This document shows positions 57,077 to 64,000 of a stretch of DNA of 64,000 nucleotides, in pieces. Source of the stretch: Mariniphaga sp. (lineage in GTDB: Bacteria; Bacteroidota; Bacteroidia; Bacteroidales; Prolixibacteraceae); contig JAGXGA010000027.1 in NCBI GenBank assembly GCA_024636975.1, forward strand, positions 62,001-126,000, read 5' to 3'. Numbering within the stretch: the first letter of the stretch is position 1; each line of letters begins with the position of its first letter. The notes below the pieces were generated by a model. It worked only from the letters and a program-made list of their open reading frames with translations, searched no databases and had not been told where the DNA came from. A program made the translations under genes and the position numbers.

Positions 57077-59791
57077 ATGAATAGGTTTTTTCTGCTCATA
57101 TTGTTACTTGTCTTTGCTGTTATGAATAGCAATGGTGAACCTGTTGACATTGTTGTTCCGTATAATCAAAGCCGTGTGGAAAGAACTGCTGCCGGGGAGC
57201 TGCAAAAATATCTTTCCCTGTTGTATCCTGGTGATGACTTTACCATTACCAGGGAAATGCCTTCCGGTAACAGGAAGATCATACTGATTGGCACCGTTCA
57301 GAATCTGGAAGAATATAAGGAATTGTTGCCTGTTGTACTGCCTGATGAAACAGAAAGTTTTTCAATACATAAAAGTCAATTAAATAACCGGGAAGCAGGA
57401 GTGATTGTTGGCTATGATAATGCGGGAACATTATATGCTGTTTATGCACTTCTCGAAAAACTTGGCTGTGGATTCTATTTGTCGTACGAAACGGTTCCGG
57501 AAGAAAATAAACAGTTTTCGTTTTCCGACTGGGATATTATTGATTCACCTGAGTATCCTGTTCGGATGGTTTTTAACTGGCACAATTTTCTTTCAGGGAT
57601 CAGTACATGGAACCTGGAGGATTGGAACCAGTGGATCGAACAATCAGCAAAAATGAGATATAATACCATTGTTGTCCATGCCTACGGAAACAATCCCATG
57701 CTGCCGTTTGAGTTCAACGGACAGGAAAAAGAGGTGGGATACCTGGCTAATACGGAGAAAGGACAGGACTGGGGTACAAATCACACCAACGACGTAAGAA
57801 GGTTATATGGAGCCAAAGCATTCTTTGCCGACAGTATTTTTGGCGCAGAAGCTTCAAAAGTACCCGACAAACAAAGGATTGAAGCTGCGGTTCAACTGGC
57901 GCAGAATGCATTTAATAAAGCTGATCAATACGCAATGGATGTGGCCTTTGCCTTTGATATTGGAACCGGTACATCCGTTCCAAAAAATTTAGTCAATACA
58001 CTGCCGGAGCATGCCAAAGTAAAAACAGTGGGCACCTGGTATCCCAATCCGGAAACAGACGAGGGCTATGAATATTTTAAGGCCCAGACAGAACAAATTA
58101 TGGGCATGTATCCTCAAATCGATTATTTTATCCCGTGGGTAAGGTACATGTGGCAGGATACATCCGCCAACTGGATGAGGGTAGAGCAGTTTCCTGAATT
58201 ATGGGAAAAGGAATTTAATACGGTTATGGCTGAAGAAGCGATGGAGGACAATAGTTTTACCCGCAGCATCTTTTTTATAGGTAAAATTTGCACGGCCTAC
58301 CGCAAAGCCCTGGACGAACTGGGATACGAACAGGTAAAACTGGGAACCGGAACCTGGAACTGGCATTCATTTACTACCATGGATAAATTTTTGCCCGGGG
58401 AGGTGGAGTTCTTTCCCCTGGACTGGAACATGGATTTTCAGACGGATTTTGCCGTAAACACCCTCACCTCAATGGATCCGGGGCGTAAAGTTTATCCCAT
58501 TGTATGGGCCCACCACGACGACCACCGGTACATTGGAAAACCTTACACTCCTTATGAAAATTTTGCTGATATGTTGGTTGAAAGAAATTCCGCGGGATTT
58601 GGAATTATCCACTGGACCTCCCGTCCCTTGGATATCTATTTCAAAAGCCTTTCCCAGCAGGTGTGGGAAAACACTTTAAACGAACCACTGAAAGAAACGG
58701 TAGAACAGTTCGCAAAGAAAACCTTTACCAGTAATGCTCCTGTTTTCAGAAACTATATTTACGAATGGATAACCAAAGCTGCCATGTTTGGCCGTGAAAC
58801 CTCCGAGTATTTTTACGACATGAAGGATACGGAGCAACGATTAAAAAGATTTCAGCTGGAAAAATACGGTAATCCGCTGGATTATCCGGAAAATGCTGTG
58901 AAGGAAGCACAAAAGCGGTTATTGATTCTCGATACCATCGATGCACTCAATTTAACGCAACAGGGCAAGGAATGGTACAGGTACTTTTATGGTTTTGAAA
59001 ATTTTGTTATCAGCTTCAACCGAAATCAAAAATACCTGATTGATGCTTTCGACCTGATTGAACAAGAAGAATATACCAAAGCAAAAGAAATCTTGAGCAA
59101 GGCCGATCCAGAAGAAACAATCCGCCTGTTTTCCGAATTTTCATCGCAAGGGTATATAACTCAGGGTGAGAAAGGATTGATCGTATCCTTAAACCTTAGA
59201 TGGTTGCCTGACTTTTACGTATTTATGCAGAAGTTGAGGATGATGCCCGTCAGGTACAATTTCGCACCAACCTTCCATGAACACCTTGCAGGATCAAGCA
59301 GGGGAAAATACACCTTTTTCTTTACAGAAGAGAAAACAGTGTGGAGGAGTATGGGAGATGAGGAAACCGGGCAGGAAGTGAAGATAATGGATGATGTATC
59401 TCAGGAAAATGAAATTGCCGCTGCCGGTATCAGAACTGAAAATTCTTTTGAATTGGAGGCTGGCATATGGAGGCCTCTACGTCGATTAGAAGAGTGGCAG
59501 GATAATTCATTGTCGCCCGGAAAATATGAGTTGGAACTGATTGTTTATGATCCTGAAATTACCCAGGCGAATAACAGCATTTATGAACTTCAGCTGGTTG
59601 ACAGGAACGGGAAGCAGGTTGCCGGTGCAAAAGTGGATGTGTTCAATGAAAGTAATCATGAAAATAATCCTGGCCACCTGAAATTTCCGTTTACCGTTGA
59701 GCAGGGAGAGAAATTAAGTTTAAAGTTCATACCTGTTAAGGGAAAGATCATCGTCAACGGGTTGGTTATTCATCCGGTTGATGAATTTTAG
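57077..59791 (+). CDS. Large secreted glycoside hydrolase-like protein, family not identified
   Basis: A 904-residue exported protein (signal peptide ending NSNGEP near residue 22). Residues 25-150 resemble the N-terminal domain of GH67/GH20-type enzymes (VDIVVPYNQSRVERTAAGELQKYL in two parts, then GYDNAGTLYAVYALLEKLGC). From about 160 a TIM-barrel-like region begins PVRMVFNWHNFLSGISTW, with NTIVVHAYGNNPMLPFEF, FFPLDWNMDFQTDF and PIVWAHHDDHRYIGKPY; this layout is like that of alpha-glucuronidases (GH67/GH115) or alpha-N-acetylglucosaminidases (GH89), but no signature of any of them is clear. The C-terminal 130 residues look like a beta-sandwich. No type IX sorting tail is present. It lies between LamG lipoproteins and sulfatases, which suggests action on a sulfated glycan. 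Confidence 0.6.
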   Translation: MNRFFLLILLLVFAVMNSNGEPVDIVVPYNQSRVERTAAGELQKYLSLLYPGDDFTITREMPSGNRKIILIGTVQNLEEYKELLPVVLPDETESFSIHKSQLNNREAGVIVGYDNAGTLYAVYALLEKLGCGFYLSYETVPEENKQFSFSDWDIIDSPEYPVRMVFNWHNFLSGISTWNLEDWNQWIEQSAKMRYNTIVVHAYGNNPMLPFEFNGQEKEVGYLANTEKGQDWGTNHTNDVRRLYGAKAFFADSIFGAEASKVPDKQRIEAAVQLAQNAFNKADQYAMDVAFAFDIGTGTSVPKNLVNTLPEHAKVKTVGTWYPNPETDEGYEYFKAQTEQIMGMYPQIDYFIPWVRYMWQDTSANWMRVEQFPELWEKEFNTVMAEEAMEDNSFTRSIFFIGKICTAYRKALDELGYEQVKLGTGTWNWHSFTTMDKFLPGEVEFFPLDWNMDFQTDFAVNTLTSMDPGRKVYPIVWAHHDDHRYIGKPYTPYENFADMLVERNSAGFGIIHWTSRPLDIYFKSLSQQVWENTLNEPLKETVEQFAKKTFTSNAPVFRNYIYEWITKAAMFGRETSEYFYDMKDTEQRLKRFQLEKYGNPLDYPENAVKEAQKRLLILDTIDALNLTQQGKEWYRYFYGFENFVISFNRNQKYLIDAFDLIEQEEYTKAKEILSKADPEETIRLFSEFSSQGYITQGEKGLIVSLNLRWLPDFYVFMQKLRMMPVRYNFAPTFHEHLAGSSRGKYTFFFTEEKTVWRSMGDEETGQEVKIMDDVSQENEIAAAGIRTENSFELEAGIWRPLRRLEEWQDNSLSPGKYELELIVYDPEITQANNSIYELQLVDRNGKQVAGAKVDVFNESNHENNPGHLKFPFTVEQGEKLSLKFIPVKGKIIVNGLVIHPVDEF

Positions 59792-59818
59792 CCGGGAAAA
59801 GATCGGGATTAATAGAAT

Positions 59819-59904
59819 GCGCGATAGAAAATCGCGCCACCCGTTCTGCCATTAACTTGCGACGGTACATCGGAGACATTGGGTGCGGCGGTTTTTTACC
59901 GCCG
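59819..59904. repeat. Pair of GC-rich perfect hairpins in intergenic DNA
   Basis: Two 7-bp perfect hairpins: GCGCGAT with ATCGCGC (59819-59837) and CGGCGGT with ACCGCCG (59886-59904, loop of five T). Both are much richer in GC than the surrounding DNA. They may be a small palindromic element between the GH-like gene and the sulfatase gene; the second, with T only in the loop, is not a normal terminator. Confidence 0.5.
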
Positions 59905-59998
59905 ATTAGAAATTTTGAATTATATAAAGGTCCTGACAATACAGTAAGAAAGCAGAAGACAATTACAATATGCAGGATTAAAGTATTAAAATTCCAGA

Positions 59999-61471
59999 AT
60001 GATGATAAACAAGAGTACCGATATATTTAAGACAGGGTTAATTATCGGAGCAATGGCGTGTTTTTTACCAGCTTCAGGTATTTCGAAGGAAAAGCCTAAC
60101 GTATTATTCATCGCAGTTGATGATTTGAACGACTGGGTAGGATGTCTGAACGGACACCCCCAAACCCGCACACCTAACATCGATAAGCTGGCGTCACGAG
60201 GAGTTTTGTTTACCAATGCCCATTGCCAGGCACCCATTTGTGGTCCTTCGCGGGCTTCCATAATGACAGGCCTGTATCCTTCCACCTCAGGAAACTATCT
60301 GCAGCTGAACGATGACGATATTAAAAAATCGAATGAAGCAACACGGGAGGCCATTTTTCTATCCGACTATTTTGAGCAATTTGGTTTCAAAACAATGGGT
60401 GTGGGTAAACTCTTTCACAACGGCGACGGAGCAAATGCATTCAGTGAATACGGAGGTGTTTTTGAAAAGATGGGGCCGAAGCCTGAAAAACGATTCAATT
60501 ATAATCCAGCCTGGTTTGAAGATAAAACCGGTGGCACACAAACCGACTGGGGCGCCTATCCTGAAGCCGACAGTTTAATGCCCGATTATAAATACGCTGC
60601 CTGGGCTGTTGAACGCCTTAACCAAAAGCATCAAAAACCATTTTTTCTGGCTGTAGGATTCGTGCGACCCCACGTCCCATGGTATGTGCCTCAAAAGTGG
60701 TTCGATAAGTTTCCTGCAGCAGAAATGATTACCCCTCCTTATAAACCCGATGACCTGACCGATGTGCCGGAATTGGGCCGCAGAATTAATGAAGCGCCGA
60801 TGATGCCCGATACGGAGTGGTTAATTGAAACCAATCAATGGAAAGACGTGGTGCAAGCTTATCTTGCCTGTGTCCATTTTGTGGATGCACAAATTGGGAA
60901 GGTGCTGGATGCACTTGAAAAGAGTGACTATGCAGAGAATACAATTGTAGTGCTGTGGTCCGATCACGGTTATCATCTGGGGGAGAAGAACCGTTTTGCA
61001 AAACAATCGTTGTGGGGAAGAGATACAAGGACCGTTCTGATCTGCAGTATTCCGGGCGGAAATCGTGACGAGTTATGCTCCCATCCTGTGCAACTGCTTG
61101 ATATATATCCAACTTTGGTTGAATTATGTGGCCTTCCCCCTAATCCGGCCAACGAAGGGAATTCATTGGTTTCCCTGATCGAAAATCCCTGGTCGGCAAG
61201 TTGGGAATATCCTGCTTTATCGTTTTATGGAAAAAACAACGTCGCTGTAACCGGCAACCAGTTTAGGCTGATACAATATGAAGACGGGTCGCAGGAGTTT
61301 TACGATGTGCATAACGATCCGTATGAATGGGAGAATCTGGCCGGAACCGGCTATTACCATCAAGAGATAAAAAAAATGCAGGATTTTATTCCCGCAAAGC
61401 AGGCAGGTTTATCACCTTTTTCAAGCTACGACTTTAATGAATATTTTATATCATTAACCAAACGGGAATAA
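59999..61471 (+). CDS. Sulfatase, iduronate-2-sulfatase-like
   Basis: Type I formylglycine-dependent sulfatase of 490 residues, exported (signal peptide to about residue 28). The metal-binding DD pair is in NVLFIAVDDLNDWVG (Asp41, Asp42). The sulfatase signature with the Cys that becomes formylglycine is CGPSRASIMTG, Cys81. Other family points are FGFKTMGVGKLFH, FFLAVGFVRPHVPWYVPQKW and VVLWSDHGYHLGEKNRFAKQ. The DDLNDWVG and FVRPHVPW segments are those of iduronate-2-sulfatase-like enzymes (SulfAtlas S1_7 type, from memory). Maturation needs a formylglycine-generating or anSME enzyme encoded elsewhere. The preferred sulfate ester position is not determinable. Confidence 0.9.
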   Translation: MMINKSTDIFKTGLIIGAMACFLPASGISKEKPNVLFIAVDDLNDWVGCLNGHPQTRTPNIDKLASRGVLFTNAHCQAPICGPSRASIMTGLYPSTSGNYLQLNDDDIKKSNEATREAIFLSDYFEQFGFKTMGVGKLFHNGDGANAFSEYGGVFEKMGPKPEKRFNYNPAWFEDKTGGTQTDWGAYPEADSLMPDYKYAAWAVERLNQKHQKPFFLAVGFVRPHVPWYVPQKWFDKFPAAEMITPPYKPDDLTDVPELGRRINEAPMMPDTEWLIETNQWKDVVQAYLACVHFVDAQIGKVLDALEKSDYAENTIVVLWSDHGYHLGEKNRFAKQSLWGRDTRTVLICSIPGGNRDELCSHPVQLLDIYPTLVELCGLPPNPANEGNSLVSLIENPWSASWEYPALSFYGKNNVAVTGNQFRLIQYEDGSQEFYDVHNDPYEWENLAGTGYYHQEIKKMQDFIPAKQAGLSPFSSYDFNEYFISLTKRE

Positions 61472-61545
61472 TGCATTTGCCTGATATTTTATTTCCGGTT
61501 ATTTTTGAAGGGTTACAGTAACTATAAGACAGGTAATAGTATAAA

Positions 61546-62058
61546 ATGAAGAATCCAGTTTTAACTTTACTTTTTGTGTCAATTGCTTATTCATGCTTTT
61601 CACAGGTACGCTTAATCTTCGATACCGACATGGGGTCCGACTGCGATGATGCCGGGGCGCTGGCCGTATTGCACAAACTGGCTGATAAAGAAGAAGCAAC
61701 GATCCTGGGATTCATTTATAGTTCCGGTGTTTTCTCAGGGTTGGGCGAAAACATAACTACAGGAAACAGAAAATTACCTGATACCCCAGATGAAAATCCT
61801 GTAAAGGAAATTTATTCTTTGTGGAATGGGGCAATTGAGAAAGGCCGCCACAGTTGGGATCAGGTGGCTGTTTTGGTTGCAGTTCGTCCCGAATTGTTTA
61901 ACTTCGAAACCTGGGGAAGCCTGCGTCAGGTTGAAGGAGATAAGACGTTCTGGGATAAAGCAAACAATAATCCCAGACATTCAAGTGTGGCGCTGAAGAC
62001 GGGAATGATAGAACTTGAATTATTAATTGAGGATTTAATGAGCGAACTACCAAAATAA
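61546..62058 (+). CDS. Nucleoside hydrolase-like protein with large internal deletion
   Basis: A 170-residue exported protein (signal peptide ending CFSQ) that aligns with both ends of the inosine-uridine nucleoside hydrolase-like family but lacks the middle. The N-terminal Ca-binding motif is intact: LIFDTDMGSDCDDAGALAV near residues 23-41. After ATILGFIYSS the sequence jumps to GVFSGLGENITTGNRKL, which in full-length members comes about 150 residues later, followed by the conserved ENPVKEIYSLWN and HSWDQVAVLVAVRPELF. Full-length relatives have roughly 320-340 residues. The lost middle includes strands and residues that bind the ribose, so activity is doubtful. The frame is open, so this is an in-frame deletion, either a recent pseudogene or a re-purposed small protein. 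Confidence 0.75.
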   Translation: MKNPVLTLLFVSIAYSCFSQVRLIFDTDMGSDCDDAGALAVLHKLADKEEATILGFIYSSGVFSGLGENITTGNRKLPDTPDENPVKEIYSLWNGAIEKGRHSWDQVAVLVAVRPELFNFETWGSLRQVEGDKTFWDKANNNPRHSSVALKTGMIELELLIEDLMSELPK

Positions 62059-62067
62059 ATACTGGTT

Positions 62068-63678
62068 ATGAGAATAACTGAATATATTCCAGGCAAAACT
62101 GTAATCCAGACAGGAAAATTTTTGCTTGCCGGTTGTCTGACTGTTTTTTCTGCATGTTCTCAAGAAATACAGGAAACGCAGAATGAAAGGCCAAATATCA
62201 TACTTATTATGGCCGACGATATGGGTTATTCCGACATAGGTGCTTTCGGTAGTGAGATCAAAACACCCAATCTTGATATGCTTGCCGATAGCGGCATCCG
62301 GTTTACAAACTTTTATAATGCAGCCCGGTGCTGCCCAACAAGAGCCTCCCTACTTACGGGTCTTTATCCGCATGAAGCCGGAATGGGAGGGATGGTGAGC
62401 TCTGTAAATGCCGCCCCTGAACCCGGGCCGTATCAGGGTTACCTGAATGACAATTGTATTACAATGGCTGAGGTGCTGAAAGAAGCTGGTTACAATACTT
62501 ACATGACCGGTAAATGGCATGTGGGGGAAAAACCACAGCACTGGCCCCGGAAAAGGGGGTTTGAAAAATATTTCGGTCTGATAAGCGGAGCCAGCAGTTA
62601 CTATGAACTACTTGAACAACCAACAATTGTAAGGCAGATGGCCATCGATGATGATCCTTTTGTGCCCACCTCGCCTGATTTTTATATGACCGATGCATTT
62701 ACCGATTACGGTGTGCAATACATCAACGATCATTTCGGAGAAAACAATCGAAACCCGATGTTTATGTACGTTGCCTATACCGCTCCGCACTGGCCACTGC
62801 ATGCCCTGCCCGAAGACATTCAAAAATATGAAAACCGGTACAACAACGGATGGGATGCCCTTTGGGAGGAGCGGTATCAAACGATGAAGAAAATGGGGCT
62901 TATCGACGACACTTACGGCAGAATTGACAGGCCTGAATCTGTGCCGGTGTGGGAAGAGGCTGAAGACCGGGAAAAATGGGCCAGGAAAATGGAAGTGTAT
63001 GCGGCCATGATCGACCGCATGGATCAGGGGATAGGCAGGTTGGTTGAGGCGCTTCGTGAAAACGGGGAATTTGAAAACACACTTATATTATTCCTTTCCG
63101 ATAACGGCGGATGTGCAGAGAGTGTTGCCGGCAGAAATCTTAACGATCCCTCAGTGCCCATTGGGGAAAAAGGTTCCTATGTGGCATATAATGAGCCCTG
63201 GGCTTTTGCTTCAAATACCCCTTTCCGCAAGTACAAGCAATGGATACATGAAGGTGGAATTGCCACCCCTTTTATTGCACACTGGCCGGCACAAATTAAA
63301 TCAAAAGGGGAAACCTCGGCCCAGGTGGCTCATATTATTGATTTAATGCCTACTCTGCTCGAAATTACCGGGGCTGGGTATCCTGAAGAATTTAACAGTA
63401 ATAAAATCAAACCGCTTATAGGGGAAAGCCTGATGCCGGTTTTTAATGATCCCGGTATAGATGAACCGCGTGTTTTATATTGGGAGCATATGCAAAATAA
63501 GGGCATACGGGTTGGCGACTGGAAACTGGTAGCCGGAAAACCTGATCCCGAATGGGAATTGTACAACCTCGATGCCGATCCCGTTGAGATCAATAACCTC
63601 ATTGCCCTCTATCCTGAAAAAGCCGACAGCCTGGAAACATTGTATAGAAAATGGGCTGAAGAAATAGGTGTCAGATAA
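62068..63678 (+). CDS. Sulfatase, arylsulfatase A-like, lipoprotein
   Basis: Second type I sulfatase of the PUL, 536 residues. It carries a lipobox ending TVFSAC (Cys30), so it is likely membrane-anchored. The metal-binding DD is in PNIILIMADDMGYSDIG; the formylglycine signature is CCPTRASLLTG with modified Cys88. Other landmarks are NTYMTGKWHVGEKPQHWPRK, PMFMYVAYTAPHWPLHALPED, ILFLSDNGGCAES and the C-terminal NKGIRVGDWKLVAGKPDPEW. These are those of the arylsulfatase A group (S1_4-like, from memory). It starts 9 bases after the nucleoside hydrolase-like gene. Together with the other sulfatase it suggests a glycan with at least two kinds of sulfate ester. Confidence 0.92.
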   Translation: MRITEYIPGKTVIQTGKFLLAGCLTVFSACSQEIQETQNERPNIILIMADDMGYSDIGAFGSEIKTPNLDMLADSGIRFTNFYNAARCCPTRASLLTGLYPHEAGMGGMVSSVNAAPEPGPYQGYLNDNCITMAEVLKEAGYNTYMTGKWHVGEKPQHWPRKRGFEKYFGLISGASSYYELLEQPTIVRQMAIDDDPFVPTSPDFYMTDAFTDYGVQYINDHFGENNRNPMFMYVAYTAPHWPLHALPEDIQKYENRYNNGWDALWEERYQTMKKMGLIDDTYGRIDRPESVPVWEEAEDREKWARKMEVYAAMIDRMDQGIGRLVEALRENGEFENTLILFLSDNGGCAESVAGRNLNDPSVPIGEKGSYVAYNEPWAFASNTPFRKYKQWIHEGGIATPFIAHWPAQIKSKGETSAQVAHIIDLMPTLLEITGAGYPEEFNSNKIKPLIGESLMPVFNDPGIDEPRVLYWEHMQNKGIRVGDWKLVAGKPDPEWELYNLDADPVEINNLIALYPEKADSLETLYRKWAEEIGVR

Positions 63679-63719
63679 GCTAAATAAGAAAACTATTAAT
63701 TAAAACGGATAAAATCCAA

Positions 63720-64000
63720 ATGAAGCATTTAATTTTATTGGTGTTTATCTTTCTGGTTTTTAAGTTAACCGGATCGGAAACTGAAAATTGCCGGGCATGG
63801 CGATCTGACAGCCTTTTTATTATCGAAAATGAAGTTATGAGCCAGACTTTCAAATGGAATAATGGCAATCTTCAGTTTATCCAGTTAAAAAACAAAACTA
63901 ACGGGAAAATAGTGGGATATTCTTCGGACACTTTTCCTGCTGAAGGTACAGGGGAACTGGTGCTTCCCTCTTTTTCTAAAAGACCTGCCGAAGGGAGGTT
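63720..64000 (+). CDS. Exported protein of unknown function, 5' part only
   Basis: The last gene, cut by the window end after 93 codons. A signal peptide is clear (KHLILLVFIFLVFKLTGS). The mature part begins with a beta-rich segment (SLFIIENEVMSQTFKWNNGN, then LQFIQLKNKTNGKIVGYS), like the N-terminal sandwich of some secreted glycoside hydrolases such as alpha-galactosidases, but this is not enough for a family call. It lies 41 bases after the sulfatase and belongs to the same PUL. Confidence 0.6.
   Translation, partial: MKHLILLVFIFLVFKLTGSETENCRAWRSDSLFIIENEVMSQTFKWNNGNLQFIQLKNKTNGKIVGYSSDTFPAEGTGELVLPSFSKRPAEGR

Overview
The window looks like part of a chromosome from the phylum Bacteroidota, class Bacteroidia, possibly Marinilabiliales or a relative; the order is a guess from general character. 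The evidence is a type IX secretion gene (porT) together with a giant protein bearing a type IX sorting tail, SusC/SusD genes with an ECF sigma/FecR pair, and -7 promoter boxes of the Bacteroidota form TAnnTTTG. No plasmid, phage, insertion sequence or CRISPR array was seen. About 32 kb is core genome and the last 17 kb is an accessory polysaccharide-utilisation locus (PUL). Layout: 1-6.7 kb holds the (p)ppGpp synthetase/hydrolase (cut by the left edge), gmhA, an NAD-sugar epimerase plus glycosyltransferase pair, a NUDIX protein overlapping miaA, and a pRiA4b ORF-3-like protein. 7.0-10.5 kb holds a MacB/FtsX-type permease, a gene-free stretch with an 11-bp tandem repeat, gapA and a small lipoprotein. 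10.9-18.8 kb is a single 2614-residue secreted protein made of about 20 Ig-like units, an OB-fold-like module and a type IX sorting tail. 18.9-28.9 kb holds a nitroreductase, a LytS/LytT-type two-component system coupled to a glycosyltransferase-like gene, an SDR, an orphan PurM/PurL-fold protein, ubiE/menG, porT, a SpoU methyltransferase and a TamA/BamA-like outer membrane lipoprotein. 29.0-33.1 kb holds an SNF-family transporter, a helix-hairpin-helix protein, rpsU, a tyrosine recombinase and hpf. 33.4-46.4 kb is the classic tRNA-Gly, tRNA-Thr, tuf, secE, nusG, rplKAJL, rpoBC transcription/translation cluster, ending with a DUF3467 gene and a strong terminator. It carries a striking tRNA-like element without an anticodon arm between tuf and secE. 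46.8-47.6 kb is an isolated FISUMP-domain protein. 47.9-64 kb is the PUL: ECF sigma factor, FecR anti-sigma, SusC with an STN signalling domain, SusD, two tandem LamG lipoproteins, a 904-residue protein resembling glycoside hydrolases of no family I can name, an iduronate-2-sulfatase-like sulfatase, an internally deleted nucleoside hydrolase-like protein, a second sulfatase, and a secreted protein cut by the right edge. How the PUL probably works (inference): the SusC/SusD pair imports a sulfated glycan and its STN domain signals through FecR to the sigma factor; LamG lipoproteins bind carbohydrate at the surface; the two sulfatases remove sulfate and the 904-residue enzyme cuts the backbone or a side chain. 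The glycan cannot be named from sequence; a uronic-acid-containing sulfated polymer is one possibility. The most unusual items are the anticodon-armless tRNA-like element, the in-frame-deleted nucleoside hydrolase, the unassigned 904-residue enzyme, the giant Ig-repeat protein and several small repeats and palindromes in intergenic DNA.
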